The notes: a model not told the origin generated them from the sequence alone. DNA of 64,000 bases from Salvelinus alpinus (GCF_045679555.1 NC_092091.1:70384517-70448516); one strand, 5' to 3'. Counted from the first letter of the stretch, positions 30,672 to 45,998 are shown. Numbers and translations: made by a program.

Positions 30672-33600
30672 ATGATGAAGTACACAGTGAAAGTGTTTAC
30701 TGGAGAAATTATGTTTGCCGGAACATGGAACAGTGTTTACGTTAAACTGGTCAGCACAAACGGAGAAAGTGAACGCACGTACATCCCTAAAACCGCCAGC
30801 CAAGGATCGGTAAGTTTTTTAAAAATGAAGTTGCGTTATGCCACATTCCATCTGGGTGTGGAAGTGAAACAAAGTATTAAACCTCCTGTACTGTCAGAAA
30901 GGCCAAATTAAAGCTACATTCTGGGATTTGAAAAACAACAAAACAAACAGGCTCAACTTAGTTGACATTGAGAGAACATTGTTTGTTTTCTGGGATCATT
31001 CTAACTGGGATCATGTCATCTATCTCTCTAAAGGTGATTGAGCACAATGTGTTCTGTCCCTTCTCCCTGGGCCATCTGGAGTTTGTGGTACTGGAAACAG
31101 AGCCATACTGCCTGCTCGGCTACATCAAAAATGACTGGTTCTGCTCTAAAGTAGTGGTGACCACACCAGAAGGAGACACGGCCAACTTCCCCTGTTACCA
31201 CTGGATCTCAGGCTATGTGCCGCTGATGATCAGAGAGGGCACTGGTCAGTATGTTGATATATAGATCATTGTCTAGGTTAAGCTCTGAGTATACCTGCTG
31301 TGCCTATGACACACAGCTATAGGTCAGCTAGCTGAATGTCATTTGTAGTAAAATCATATTTTATTTGTCACGTGCCGAATACAACCGGTGTAGACCTTAC
31401 CGTAAAATGCCTACTTAAAATGCCTAAGTCCTTAAGCAACAATGCAGAATTAAAAAAATTAAGTAAATATTTAGTAAATAAACTAGAGTAAATAACGCAA
31501 TAAAATGACAATAACGAGGCTAAATACAAGGGGTACCGGTACCGAGTCAATGTGCAGGGGTACAGGCTAGTTAGGGTAATTGAGGTACTATGTACATGAA
31601 GGGTATGCGTAAAGTGCATAGATAATTACCAGAGAATAGCAGCAGCGTATGTGAGTCAATATGCAGGGGTAAGGGTTAGTCGAGGTAATTGAGGTACTAC
31701 GTACATGAAGGGCAGGTGTAAAGATAACAGATAATAACCAGAGAATAGCAGCAGCGTATGTGAGTCAATATGCAGGGGTAAAGGTTAGTTGAGGTAATTG
31801 AGGTACTACGTACATGAAGGGCAGGTGTAAAGATAACAGATAATAGCCAGAGAATAGCAGCAGCATATGTGAATGTATTAATATGAATAAAGAGGGGTTC
31901 ATTGAAAAAAGTCTGGGTAGTCATAGTTTATTTTGAAGTGTGTATGAAAGGGTCCATATTTATGGAATAATGGTCGATATACACAGTGGATTTCTTAAGA
32001 TATTGACCAATACATAAAAACATGAAAATTATCAACATTTCTGGTCTTTTGTATACAAGGTAAGCTAATATTCAATGAGACCTACCGAAGGGCCATAGAG
32101 GAGAGAAAGAAGGAGCTGCAGAGTCGCTGTGAGGTGTACCGGTGAGCTTTGTGGAAACATTACTAAAGATACAGTAGCTAATTTAAACAACATCCAAATA
32201 AAAACATAACTCTTACACACAGATAAATTGATGTGCAATTGGAATAAAAGAGGCAGGTGGCTTAGCCATTAAGAGCGCTGGGCCAGCACCGACTAGGTTA
32301 ATAATCTGTTGTTATGCACTTGAGCAAGGCACTTAACCCTAATTGCTCTGGATAAGTGTCTGCTTAACAACATAATTTTTATATAAGCCCCCTCCCTTTT
32401 TGCATGGTTTAGGCCTGGGTTCAAATACTATTGGAAATCTTTCAAATACTTTGAGCATTTAGTTTAGCCTGCCTGGAGTAGCAGGTGGGCGGGGTTTGCA
32501 CTTAAAATAATCAACCCAGGTCTGGTATGGTAGTGTGTAATAGTGAATGACAGGGTGTGTATCCCGTCTTGATTTACCGTGTCTATTCCCTTCAGCTGGA
32601 GTATATATGCCGAGGGTCTACCCCAAATAATGAAAGTTGCCAGCGCTTCTGGTCTCCCTGCTGAGGTCCGCTTCTCTTTCACCAAGGACTTGGAGATGAA
32701 GTTCACAGCAGCCAAAGTGTAAGTTAGAGCACTGGTTCTCAACCTTTTTTGCTTACTGTACCCCAATCCCAGTTAGCTCTGTGTGGAGTACACCTGAAGT
32801 ACCCCCTTCGTGTGAATTTCACCTTTTGGCCTATTTTCTTATGGGTCTTCCCAAGTACAGACCAAGAACCCCCAGGGGTACATGGATCCCAGGTTGAGAA
32901 CCATGAGGCAACACCAGGAAATGCATTCGATCTGTCATTATCTATGTTGGCATGTCCCCAACATACCTGTGAAAATATTTCCTTTAAAAAATATACATCT
33001 AACAAGCCATTCAGCCATTTAGCAGAAATTGTATATATGTTATATACACTCAACAAAAACATAAACATAACGTAAAGTGTTTCATGAGCTGAAATAAAAG
33101 ATACCAGAAATTGTCCATACGCACAAAAAGCTTATTTCTCTCAGATTTTGTGCACGAATTTGCTTACATCCCTGTTAGTGAGCATTTCTCTTTTGGCAAG
33201 ATAATCCATCCACCTGACAAGTGTGGCATATCAAGAAGCTGATTAAACAGCATGATCATTACACAGGTGCACCTGTGGCATTTGTCAAAAAACACAATGC
33301 CAAAATGTCTGAAGTTTTGAGTGAGTGTGCATTTGGTCTGCTGACTGCAAGAATGTCCACCAGAGCAGTTGTCAGAAGAATTGAATGTTCACTTCTCTAC
33401 CATAAGTCGCCTCCAACGTCGTTTTAGAGAATCTGGCAGTACGTCCAACCGGCTTCATAACCGCAGACCAAGTGTAACCGCGCCAGCCCAGGACCTTCTT
33501 CACCTGCGGGATCGTCTGAGAACAGCCACCCGGACTGCTGATGAAACTATGGGTTTGCACAACCGAAGAATTTCTGCACAAACTGTCAGACACCTTCTCA

Positions 33601-36600
33601 GGAAAGCTCATCTGCGTGCTCGTCGTCCTCACTAGAATCTTGACCTGACTGCAGTTTGGCGTCATAACCGACTTCAGTGGGGAAATGCTCACCTTCGATG
33701 GCCACTGGCACGCTGGAGAAGTGTGCTCGTTGCTTTGCGGATGAATCCCAGTTGGTGTCGTGTGGGCGAGCGGTTTGCTGATATCAACATTGTGAACAGT
33801 GTGCCCCATGGTGGCGGTGGGGTAATGGTATGGGGAGGAATAAGCTACGGACAAAGAACCAAATTGCATTTTATCGATGGCAATTTGAATGCACAGAGAT
33901 AACGTGATGAGAGCCTGAGGCCCATTGTCGTGCCATTTATCCTCCGCCATCACCTTATTTTTCAGCATGATAATGCATGTCGCAAGGATCTGTACAAAAT
34001 TCCTGGAAGCTGAAAATGTCCCAGTTCTTCCATGGCCTGCATGCTCACCAGACATGTCACCCATTGAGCATGTTTGGGATGCTCTGGACCAACATGTACG
34101 ACAGCGCTTTCCAGCCAATATCTAGCAACTTCGCACAGCCATTGAAGAGGAGTGGGACAACATTCCACAGGCAACGATCAATAGCTTGATTAACTCTATG
34201 CGATGGAGATGTGTCGCACTACCTGAGGCAAATGGTAGTCACACCAGATACTGACTGGTTTTCTGATCCACGCCCCTACCTTTTTTTTGGTATCTTTGTC
34301 CAACAGATGCAAATCTGTATTCCCAGTCATGTAAAATCCAAAATGTATTTATTTAAATTGACTGACATCAATTGACTCTTTGAAATTGTTGCATGTTGCG
34401 TTTACATTTTTGTTCAATGTATGTTATACTGTATATGTTATGTATATGTTATATATTTATTTATTACATAAATATAATAAATGAATACATGCCATTTAGC
34501 AGACACTTTTAGCAAAAGAAACATACAGTGCGTTTATGCTTTTTTCACATAGGGTGGCCCCAGCAGGAATCAAACCCACTATCATTGTAGCCATGTTCTA
34601 CCAACTGGCCACACAGGACTATAGGAACACATTTAACCCAAAGAGCAGACATTTATCAAATTGCGATTGACACATATTCAATATATGTGGCCTGTGCATG
34701 AATCAACCACCCAAGGGGGAGGATGAAGAGTAAGGGACCCAACACAGACACCTGGGGGACACTCTGGTGGTGTTAAAACCATTCTCTAACCAAATGCACC
34801 ATCCAACGAAGTCTTTTGCATGTTGAAGTTCATTTCCTTCTCTGTCCCGGCAGATGGGTGAAGCTGAAACTAGCAGGACTGTCCACCAACAAGGAACAAT
34901 GGAAGAGCCTAGATGAGCTCAGTCAAGTCTTCAATAGCCACACGACTGATGTTTATGGTAAGGTCTGGTCAGTAGTGTCTGTCTTGAATAAGTCATGGAT
35001 TCAAATGGTTTACTCATTATTATTTGATTATTTTGTTATCTATTAGACTATGTCAAAAAGAACTGGAAGGAGGATGAGTTTTTCGGGTATCAGCTTCTGA
35101 ACGGCATCAACCCCATGATGATCCATCGCTGCTCCAAGCTTCCAGAGAACTTCCCCGTCACAGAAGACATGGTGAAGGCTTCCCTTTTTGGAAAAAGCCT
35201 TGAGGAGGAAATTCAGGTTTGTTACTCATCGTTCTGTTATTGCTCTAGTGGTTTCTTCCTCAGTAATTTGTGTGTAGTACATTACATTGTGTCAGTAGCC
35301 TACATAATTATTTGGTATGGTGTTGATGGTGTTCCTAACTCATTCGTGTCCTAACCTAAACAGAAAGGTAACATCTTTCTGGTTGACTACAAGCGCCTGC
35401 ATGGAGTGACTGCAAACGTGATCAATGGGAAACAGCACTTCTTGGCTGCTCCTCTCTGCTTCCTCTACATGACTCCAGAAGATAAGCTCATGCCCATCGC
35501 AATCCAGGTACATCTCACATGAGAGTGAAATGTAGAGTTCTGAACTCCACATTGAAGAAGCTCAACAGAACATTTGCCACTGGGGATGCTCTTGAGCCAA
35601 AAGGGGTCCCCTAAATGGACAGAAATATTGCCCAGAAATGACCTATTTGACCAGAAAGCAAAAACCATGAGCAAAAGCATATACTGATTTTGTGTTATCA
35701 CGAGTAAAACATTTGATTAATGTTAGCCACATTTTTAAGTAAACAATTAACAATTCAACCTATGAATGTCTTTAAATTAATTATAGTGACAATATACGCA
35801 TTCTCAATTAAGGAATATTGTGTGTGTATATTGTCACTATCATTAATTTAAAGACATACATAAGATGAACTGTTAATTGCTTACTTAACTTTGTCTTGAG
35901 TGTTGTCTGAATGGTACATGATATAACATTAACCATGATTGTTCCATTTCCTTTTACAGCTGAAGCAGGATCCTGGAAAAGACAACCCCATCTTCCTTCC
36001 TACTGACTCTAAGTATGACTGGCTCCTGGCCAAGATCTTTGTGAGGAACGCTGACTTCGCTGAACATGAGCTGAACTTTCACTTGCTGAGGACTCACCTG
36101 CTGGCTGAGGTGTTTGCCGTGTCGACACTGCGTAACCTACCAATGGTGCATCCCATCTACAAGGTACCTACCTGGTGCTCTGTTTGCAGACAGTATGTTT
36201 TCAACTGTTATTAAACAATATCTGTGTAAGTTATTTTCCAATCAACTGAATATGTATAACATGATAATTCAAGAGAAACCTTAGGAATTCGAAAAATATC
36301 TATACAAAATGCATGTATTTTCTTTTAATAATTGAAAGTTGGAGTAGATTGTAGTACAGTAAAATACATAGCTTCTTTAGTTGTGCATTTAATGTATGAT
36401 TGTTCCATCTTTCTCCATAGCTCCTGATCTCTCACTTCCGCTACACTCTGCAGAGCAACACTCTGGCTAGAAAGGCCCTCATATCAGAGAAGGGGGTGAT
36501 CACAGAGGTACTGCCTATCCCATTCTTATATTGTTGTGTTCTATAATACGCTAAGACTTATGGAATGTCACAATGCTAGTGGATACTGATACCAGTATTT

Positions 36601-39600
36601 CGCAGACCACATGAGTCGCTCGCCAAATAGTTTTCCACCGCAAATTGTCAAAAACAAATCTCACAAGTCTTAGACACCATCTAATCAATGCAACATTATT
36701 CCACCCCTGGTTCGCCACTATTGGCTTAAAAAGCGAAACCTCACACAATATCTGCTAATTAATTTCCACAATATTGCTCCCGTCTGTTTGTGTGATGCGT
36801 GCGTTTGTCTAACATTCCGTCCGTGTGTAACCAGTTGTGATAACCGTATTGTGGGTTCACAAAAATACTTTCCCAAAAACCTTCTTAATTAAATGTTAAA
36901 TGCAAAGTAGGCTTACTGGCAGAAGCATTCCACATAAGTATAGAATTTGTATCTATTATGTGTTATTTGCTAACTTTAAAAAACATGAGCTGGCACACAC
37001 TCAGAAAAATGTGTTTGTGTGGAGGTGCTGACTAACAGCAAATAAACTATAAACTATCAAAATAAAGAGTGTCGCACACTCCATATATAAACTCCCAGTC
37101 ATTTAATGGGTATTTACCAACGTTTCGGCATCCCTGTACCTTCTTCATGGTAATGTCATGAATACTTGAACCAGGTTATGTAGACAAACAGTGTAATTAG
37201 TGCAACCAATGACAATAGTGAAGGGAGTGTCATAATGATTTAGTTAATTTGAATTAATTAGTGAAACTGTTAAAAAACAATAGTTTGTGGCATGTTAAAT
37301 ATATTAGGTTATTATCATATAGAAACAGAATTGAATATTGTACATAATATTAGCATCAACATACATTGTTTAATTGTTTTGTATTTCATTTCATTTGTTA
37401 CATGTAATCTTTAGTTCAATCTTAATGCATAATAAGCATCAACAGTGGGAACATATTAGGTGTGCGCTAATAAGCTGTAGAAAGAATATATACATTTTTA
37501 AGACTTATTCATAAAAGAAAGAATTGTTCATAAGAAGGGCCTGAGATCAAAGTCAATATTCAGACCACTACGGGTCAATGTTTTTAGATAGAATATCCAG
37601 TAAGCCTCCCTTTGTGGTAGTAGGACCTCAATGTCACCTCCTCTCCTTGGTAGAGCAACATGCTCAATGCCTGTGTATTTGAGGGAGGAGATTATATATA
37701 TCATTTAAAAAAAAACATATTTAACCCCTTATTGGCACAAACTACCTCCATACTTCCATTACTTCTGTTTGTATGGTTTATCTTCAGACGAGTCCCGTAG
37801 AGTTAAACAGAGAACACCATCGTGTTCGTGAGAGTCTCCCCTTTCCATAGCGACCCAAATGGTTAGAACGCTACAGACAGAAGTTGGCTGAGTCCTGTGA
37901 CACTTGAAGTGGTCAAAGAGCAAAACGGAGAAGAACACCATCGTGAGAGTCTCCCCTTTCCATTATAGTTTCTGAACCAAATAAAATGGTGAAAACAACA
38001 TGATTTGGGAATAAAAACAATTAAATAGCATTTTTTAGGGGGGGAAATCACCGATTTTATAGGGCCACCCTTAGCGCTGTTTATTAACCATTATTTTACG
38101 AGGTATATTAATAAAAACAGCGCACTATCTTCTCTTGTACACTGAGGACCTGGGGAAGAGTTGCAGGGGAGAGGAGAAGAATGTGCCTATTTGGAAGCTA
38201 GAGAGAAATGTGTAGCTTGTGGCGTTTCATTTTTTAAATGTAGCTTTCATACTAGAAAAGGTTGGAGACCTCTGAGTTAGCACTAGCAGTGCATTCAAAA
38301 GTCTAGGGAAAGAGCACGGCATTTCGAAAAAATATGCACAGATTTGGAATCCCCCTGCATTCCCCATACTTTTGAATGCACGGCTAACTGATACAATTCA
38401 TTTTCACTATCATTGCTACGTTCTCCAAACATTCTAGCCAAATTATTTTGGATTTGCTAAATTACCAGCTAGCATATTTAAAAACTGTTTGGATGAAACA
38501 ACAACACTAGGTAAATCTAAAATAAGGCGTTCTGAACACTACGATTATACAATTTTAACATTGGGGTACCTCTCACATTTGACGAATCAGTCAAGCCAAA
38601 TCGTAATGAGCTGGTTATCGTTATGAGACGTACACCTAGCGACACATACCTCAGTAGAGTGATTCAATCATCAGGCTGAACTCTGTCACGTTTGTAGTGT
38701 TGTGATACATTTCTGTGAATCTCTCAGCCGTAAAATGTTTATTAATAGCCCCACCGTTCCAGGCCGATCTCCCCACCGCCCTGCCCGCCGGAGCTCACCA
38801 GCCAAAGGCCTTCCATCTCTCTCTGTGTCTCTTTCTCCGGCTACCCTCCCCCACCTCAGGTCCCTTTCTATCTACCAGTGTCTACCTTTCTCACAGGTCT
38901 CGCTGCCACCACTGCAGCGTCTCACCTTCTTTCACCTCAATGACCTCTCACATCCCTACCTACTCAGCCAGTTACAGTTGCCGCCCTTCAAGGTGCGATG
39001 CTGTCCCAGTTCAGTAAACCGACTGCCTCTTTGATCCAGTCATCACAGCAAAGCCCCGCCCTCCGGCCAACCACTCCGTGTCTATGGCCACCCCGGCTCA
39101 TTCTCCACCCACTCCCTGATCCTCAATCCGCCTCCAGTCTCTTCCTCTCTCTGCCAGCAGATCGTACAAGGTGCAGACGTTAATCTTGCCGCTCTCCTCA
39201 CTCCTTCTACCGCACAGGCCTTACTCCGCATCTTCGACTGCAGCCTCTTCCAGGTGCCCCTATGCTCCAATGACCCACACCAATCCAGGGTTTCACTGTC
39301 CCAGAATTGTTCTTGGCTATCTCCCATTACATAGATGTCATCTGCTCAGAACATCCTTCTCGCCACCAAGAGTTGGACGACTACCAATCCATCATCACGG
39401 ATCCGGCTGTCCGTTTCGGTGGTACAACCTTTTACGACTACCATCGCCGGTTCTCAGAAGCCGCTGCCTCCAGGCTCCTGCAGTGGAACATCGTGACGTA
39501 CTGGGACGCCCTCGACGTTGAGCTCCACTGTCGCATCTTCGCCGGCAAAGTGTCCCTCGCCTGCGACCTCTGTGGTTGCCCATCCCACCCTGCCACCCTC

Positions 39601-42600
39601 CCACCCTGCCACATGCTCCCTGTCTGCCCCTCTGAAGTGTCATCTGCCCTGCCTCTGCTCGCTGTTCCGCCCTACTCTTCCTCCTTCTACACAACGTTCT
39701 GCCTTTGCCGTGTTCTGCGGGAGGAAGGACCACCGTGGTCATCTTGTAATCTTCTCCGAAGTTAGCATAATCTGCAGCAATTTCAGTACCTACGGCTGCA
39801 GAACTTCGTCATGCAAGTTCCTGCACATTCTGTAGTGGCGCCCGCACCTCCTGCCCTCAATCCCACTCCTCCTTCTACTGATAAATGACTGTTGGTCAAT
39901 CTTGCCACCTCCATCAACGTCACCACCCCCAACAACGTCACCACCAGGGCTGCGGACTTGGACTTTCACCCTGACCCCTCATTTGTACGATATTTGCTTG
40001 ATGGACTGAAAAGAATACAATTCTCTACTCCTTGCACTCCTCACTTCTGCTCCAACCTCCTCGCCAAGAAGGTGAAGCAGGGGTTTATGATTGGCCCCTT
40101 CTCATCCCCGCTATTCTCCACCTAACGAATCACTCCCCTCGGAATTGCCACCCGAATGTATTCAAGCAAGAAGCGTATCATCATCGATCTTTCCGCCCCC
40201 CATGAATCTTCAGTCAACAGCCTCATCCTGAGTCCTGACTTCACCTTGCAGTACGCCACGGTCAACCATGCCATGACTCTCATTAAACTTTCTGGCAGTG
40301 GAACCTTGCTTGCCAAAGCCGACATAATATCTACCTTCAAGGTGGAGCCCCTCTATCCCAACACCTGGAATCTCTTCGGTGTCTGCTGGGAGGGGCGGTA
40401 TTATTTCTGTCCGCCTAACTTTTGAATGCAAGAGCAGCCCTCAAATATTCAACACCTTAGCCTGAAGCCCTGTGTTGGATCTTGCTAAATGTCAACATGT
40501 TTCCTTTTATGTTCTCTATCTCCTCGACAGTTTCCTCACTATTGGCACCACTTCATCCTCTCCCTCCCTGAGCCTTTCCACCCTTGTTTCCACCTTCATT
40601 CTCCTTGGCGTACCACTCTGAGTAGAAGACGGAAGGCCCCTCTACTCGCCTCAAATTCCCCAGCATCATACTGGACAAAGTCTTATTTCAGGTCTCCCTG
40701 CCTCTCAACAAACTTCAGTGCATTTCCTTCCTCCTGTCCAATTACTTGGAATCTCCCCACTGCACTAAATGTCAGCTGCTTTTATTGCTGGGCCATCTAA
40801 ATTATGCCATCAGGATCATCCCTTCCTGTCCCACTCACAGAGCTCAGGCCTTGGCACCTTCTCAGTCATTGGAACAGCATCACCTTTTTCTATGATGACT
40901 GTCTCTTGTCCAGAAGACTTACGTAGTTCATTGATGCTGCCCCTTCCATTGGGTACAGGAATTTCTATAGTGGTTGCTTCCTCTCCTGCAGCCCCCTCCT
41001 ACGCCCTGTTCGAGTTGTAGCCAATTGCCGTAGCTGCTTCTCATCCATTCCGACAACCTTCCATGGTACACATCATTAACAAGGGCCGTTCTGACTACCT
41101 CCCTATCATGAGTTTCCCAAGACGTCTAATTTGGCTATCCGTCACCCATCAGTTCCTTCTCAGGTGCACATGTACCCGACCAATGTAACTAAATCACTGA
41201 TTCTCTGTCCCGCCTCCAATTTCAGTTTTTCAGGTGCTTGGCCCTGTATGCAGAACCCCTACCAACCCCAGTCCCTCCAACCTTCCCGTAAAACATCCAC
41301 TCATTTGCCTCATCTCTCAGCCATGCCATCCTATCAGCTGTTGCACAAAGTACACTGTCCTCTTACTGGACAGCCAGGAGATTCTTCCAGCGTTTCCATA
41401 CAATATATTACCTTCCTTTTCCCTCCAACAACTTGGTCACCATGTCTTCCTTCATCACCCATGCCAGCTCATCCCTCTCCATGCGGACATCATCCATCCG
41501 GATATACTTGGCCGGGATCAACTTCTTTCTCAAGTTGCTTACTGGGTCTTCATGTTCCTCCTCTCACCTGCAAGTCTCCCTTCTCAAGGGCCTCCAACGC
41601 ACCAAAGTCCACCAACCCCCTCGCCACCAGCCCATCACCTTCGATATCCTGTCTGCCTGCATCCAGACGCTGTGGCCTGGTTACATCTCCATCACAGTTT
41701 CTTCCACACTAGAATCAATGTTTCCTTTGTCATTTTTGGGATTCCTGCAATGTTCAGAGTTTACATCTGTTATCTACAACCCTTCTTGTCATCTCAGCGT
41801 GTCAAATGTCACCATCATCGAAAGATTCCCCCATCAAACACAGAGAAACCAATCAGTTTGGCAGAACCACACCAATCTATCTGTTCCGACTACCATCAGC
41901 CCTTACGAATCACTCACCTACTTCCTGCAGCTCAGACAATCTCAACATGCCTTTCCATCCGATCCACTATTTATCTCAGATTCTGATCCCATCGCCAATT
42001 GTTACATTCCCATCTGAGACAAATACTATCCCTGTCCGGCTATCCTGCTGATCAATTCTCCAGACACTCCTTCCGCATCGGAGCCACTTCCATGGCATCT
42101 AAGACAACACTGTACAGCTCCTCTCAAGCCTATCATTCCTACATCTGTTCTGACAACAACAATAAAAGACAACCCACAACATGCTCACTCATCTCTCAGA
42201 ACCTGCATTAACTCTGGCACAGTCCTCCAGTTTATGCCTCATTTCATGGACACCGTCAATCTCATGCACCGTATCGTACCCAACCAGCCAAAAGACAAAT
42301 GGCTCCCCAGCTGAGCCTGGTTCCTCAAGGTTTTCTTCCTTCTTTCCCTTGCCACTGTCGCTTCTGCTTGCTCTCCTGGGGTCTGTTGGCTCACTCACAG
42401 GCATCTTGTCCATATGCCTGTACTACCTCAGCTATATCGCCAACCATTCAGCAACTGCAGTCCACAACAGCTCACTTTTTATCCAGGATCGGACTAACTT
42501 TGATTTTTCTTTTTGGAGATTTCCTTCACCACAGCAGCCTAACTACCATGACCTGACGGTGATGTCTACCTGAGACTCCAAGCCAAACCCTACAGAATCA

Positions 42601-45279
42601 AACCCTCCGGATCCTTCACCTGCAGCCCTTAGCTTCCTCCAGTCCATTCTCATTTCCCAACTGAATCCTCATTCTCACATCCATTTCCTAAAATATTCTA
42701 AACCCATTTTCATGTCTGGTACTTAAACTCGTGAAATGGAAGTTTTACAGTGTCTGATTTGCTGGCATTAGATTAGCACAACTAACACCGAAGATAAGGC
42801 AGAATGTCCGAAATTATCGGGATGCCGTAGAGCGCCCAGGAGCCAGTTAACAAATATAAATCCCAGGAAAGTGGGCTGCGATGTAATGCCCCCCAGGCAA
42901 TATCAGAAATTCTCATCGGGAGCCCACAGACAGAAATTGCTTGTAGTGTCTATCCGCCCTAAAAAAGTTAACTATCCCATTAACCCATCTTGAAGAATGC
43001 CGGTATTGGAGGTCCAGGGATGATTGAGTTCCTGAAGAAAGCGATGGCCTCGTTGACCTACAGCTCCCTCTGTATGCCGGAAGACATCACTGAACGTGGT
43101 CTGTCATCAATCCCCAACTTCTTCTACAGGGATGATGGACTCAGGCTGTGGGACATCATCCACAGGTAATGTTTGTATAGGCCTATAGATGTTTAGGCTG
43201 CAAAAAAGGCCAGATCTGTGCAAAGAAATGTTGTAAACCTCATTTGGCAGCATGATTGGATTTGAACATTATATATTCATGCAACTACATTTTTGCATTA
43301 TTCTGTTTATTAAACTCCAGTCTACTCCTCCCCCCCCAAATTATATCATGCTGCTGGATTATTGTGAGTTTTATGGACAAACCATTTCTGCATGGACCTT
43401 TCTTTTTGCACAGGGCCATTGTCATGCTGAAACAGGAAAGGGCCTTCCCCAAGCTGTTGTCACAAAGTTGGAAGCACAGAATCGTAGAATGTCATTGTAT
43501 GCTGTAGCATTAAGATTTCCCTTCACTGGAACTAAGGGGTCTAGCCCGAACAATGAAATTATCCCAGGCCATTATTCCTCATCCACCAAACTTTACAGTT
43601 TGCACTATACATTGGGGCAGGTAGTGTTCTCCTTGCATCTGCCAAACCCAGATTCGTCCAACTGACTGCCAGATGGTGAAGCGTGATTATTCACTCCAGA
43701 GAACGTGTTTCCACTGCTCCAGAGTCCAATGCTTTACACCACTCCAAGCGACGCTTGGAATTGTGCATGGTGATCTTAGGCTTGTGAGTGTGTGGCTGCA
43801 TGGCCATGGAAACCAATTTCATGAAGCTCCCGACGAACAGTTCTTCTGCTGACGTTGCTTCCAGAGGCAGTTTAGAACTCGGTAGTGAGTGTTGCAACCA
43901 GCACTATGCGGTCCCATTCTGTGAGCTTATGTTGCCTATCACTTCGTGGCTAAGCCGATGTTGCTCCTAGATGTTTCCACTTCACAATAACAGCACTTAC
44001 AGTTGACCGGGGCAGCTCTAGCAGTGCCGAAATTTGACCAACTGACTTGTTGGAAAGGTGGCATCCTATGACGGTGCCAATTTGAAAGTCAGTGAGCTCT
44101 TCAGTAAGGCTATTCTACTGCTATGGAGATTGTGTTGCTGTGTGCCCGATTGTATACACCTGTCAGCAACGGGTGTCGCTGAAACAGCCGAATCCACTAA
44201 TTTGAAGGGTGTCCACATACTTCTGTGTGTATATGTAGTGTATCTGTGCTCCTTTGCTATGTTGTCATAGTGTTTGTCTAATGCCTGATGTTGTGTATAG
44301 GTTTGTTAAGAAAGTGATTTGTTACTACTACACCTGTGACTCAGACGTCCAGAATGACTCTGAACTGCAGAACTGGATCAAGGATATCTTCTTCTATGGG
44401 TTCCTGTCCGAAACCAGCACAGGTTACACTTTTCTCATTTAACACAAAATGCAACCTATTCCCTATTTAATGCACTACTTTTGACCAGTGCACTGATCAT
44501 CTTGGCATACTGTATCTTCTCTGTGCAGGAATCCCTCAGTCTTTCAGTTTGGTGACAGAGCTGGTCAAGTTTATCACCATGGTGATCTTTACAGTGTCTG
44601 TCCAACATGCTGCAGTCAACAGTGGACAGGTAATGAACTTTGAAACATGTCAAAAACCTGTGTGCATTATCCTCCGCTGTTATTCAAAATGTGATGTTAG
44701 TATTAGTGTTTCTGGTGTATTATATTGGAAAAGCTAAGTGGTTTGATATATTTCGCCATTGTCATTCCAGTTTGATTTTGGCGGCTGGATGCCCAACTCC
44801 CCCATCGCTCTGCAACGTCCACCTCCCACCACTAAGGGGCAGTGTACTGAGAGCACCATGCTGAAGACCTTCCCTGACATCAATACCACCGCCCATGGTA
44901 TGGTCACAGCGTACCTTCTGAGCAAGCAGCCCACTGACTTTGTGAGTATATGAGAGAAACTGAATTGAGTAAATCCTATGACGCTGAAACATTTCATGAC
45001 AATCCCAATCAAATCGTTTCCTTAGTAGTCATAATTAGTATATCAGTGGTTCATGAAACAACAGTTTCCATGTTATTTCATCAACTCTTGCCTACTTAGG
45101 TCGCTCTTGGAAATGGCTATCAGGATCTCTTCAGCGAGAAGGCCCCTCTGCAACTGATTCACAAATTTCAAGATGAGCTGAAGAAATACAACGTTGAAAT
45201 CCAACACAGGAATGTCCCTTTGCCCTTGCCGTACACCTACCTGAGTCCCAACAATGTGGAGAACAGTGTGGCCCTGTAA
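30672..45279 (+). CDS. Lipoxygenase (PLAT/LOX), ALOXE3/12R-LOX-like, copy B
   Basis: Exons: 30672-30809, 31034-31244, 32060-32141, 32596-32718, 34854-34957, 35047-35216, 35364-35507, 35960-36163, 36421-36507, 42996-43165, 44301-44422, 44529-44629, 44771-44941, 45100-45279. The 668-residue product matches that of copy A wherever I compared them: PLAT domain, His365/His370/His545/Asn549, Ala408 and terminal Leu668. Exons 11-14 are shifted by one extra base because of the longer poly-C run in intron 10. If both copies are real they would give doubled dosage of one enzyme; if the assembly is wrong there is a single gene. Downstream sequence is continuous, so this copy has the better-supported 3' context. 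Confidence 0.93.
31355..31869 (-). repeat. LINE tail with 109-bp tandem repeats, copy B
   Basis: Same structure as 3186-3700, in intron 2 of copy B. Confidence 0.75.
32249..32384 (+). repeat. tRNA-derived SINE remnant, copy B
   Basis: Counterpart of 4080-4215 in intron 3. Confidence 0.6.
33047..34419 (+). mobile_element. Tc1-like transposon with dead transposase, copy B
   Basis: Counterpart of 4878-6250 in intron 4. It has the same stops and frameshifts, so the insertion and its decay predate the duplication event. Confidence 0.9.
35737..35886. repeat. Long hairpin with 60-bp arms, copy B
   Basis: Counterpart of 7568-7717 in intron 7, with identical arms. Confidence 0.75.
37059..37689 (-). 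mobile_element. Penelope-like fragment, copy B
   Basis: Counterpart of 8890-9520. The GIY-YIG C-terminal peptide is encoded at 37528-37669 on the minus strand. Confidence 0.65.
38699..42729 (+). mobile_element. Decayed DIRS/Ngaro-type retrotransposon, copy B
   Basis: Counterpart of 10530-14560 in intron 9. RT-like part at about 39892-40425, tyrosine recombinase-like part at about 41433-42170, with the same disabling changes. Confidence 0.75.
43375..44240 (-). mobile_element. Tc1-like fragment in intron 10, copy B
   Basis: Counterpart of 15205-16070, just right of the poly-C run that has 8 C here and 7 C in copy A. Confidence 0.75.
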
Positions 45280-45902
45280 TGAGTCAGGGCTGTGTTTATT
45301 AGGCCCCAAATGGAAGGAAACACACTGATACAGGGAGACTACCTTGTTTTCCGTTGAAACATGTTTTAAAGCATTTATCTTATGGTACGACCTAGGAAGT
45401 TTACTCAATTGAGGTTCAGCCCACTTTTTCTTATTTTTAATAGCACCATAGCCACATAACCAGAGCTGGCCATGCAGTCAAGATGAGAAGTTAAATGTTT
45501 CTACTTCTGTTTTGTATGCCACTAGATGATCCCTTTTATCTAAGTATTTTAGTTGGGTTCTTGTATAACTGAAATGTTTGTGCCTTGGCTCCCTTCCTGT
45601 TAACGGTTAATTGCAAAACCTAATCTTGCATGCAAAACAGAAAGCTACTGTAGCTGCTCCCCGTGGCCTTCCATTTTCCAGCTAACCAGCAGGAGGTGGG
45701 GTGTATGGTTTCCATAGAGACAGGTGACCTTAAGGAGAACTTCTTTCAGCTACCTGCCTCCCTCTAAAAGGGGAGTGTTGAGAGTAAACTACCAAATGGA
45801 CAACACCTACAGACGTGACTTCCCATAGTGCCTTGCTGCTGAGAGCAAGCTGCAAGTGACGTTCCTGATTTATTAGCAGTGTAGCTTAAATTGAACCCAC
45901 TC

Positions 45903-45998
45903 AATAAATGTGTGGTAGCCAGAAGAATACTACTGTCCATACAGAGAGAGATTATAACTTTAACTTTGCTTTGTAACTTTTTGATTCCATGGAATAAA
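45903..45998 (+). terminator. Poly(A) signals of LOX copy B
   Basis: AATAAA at 45903-45908 and 45993-45998, as in copy A. Confidence 0.6.
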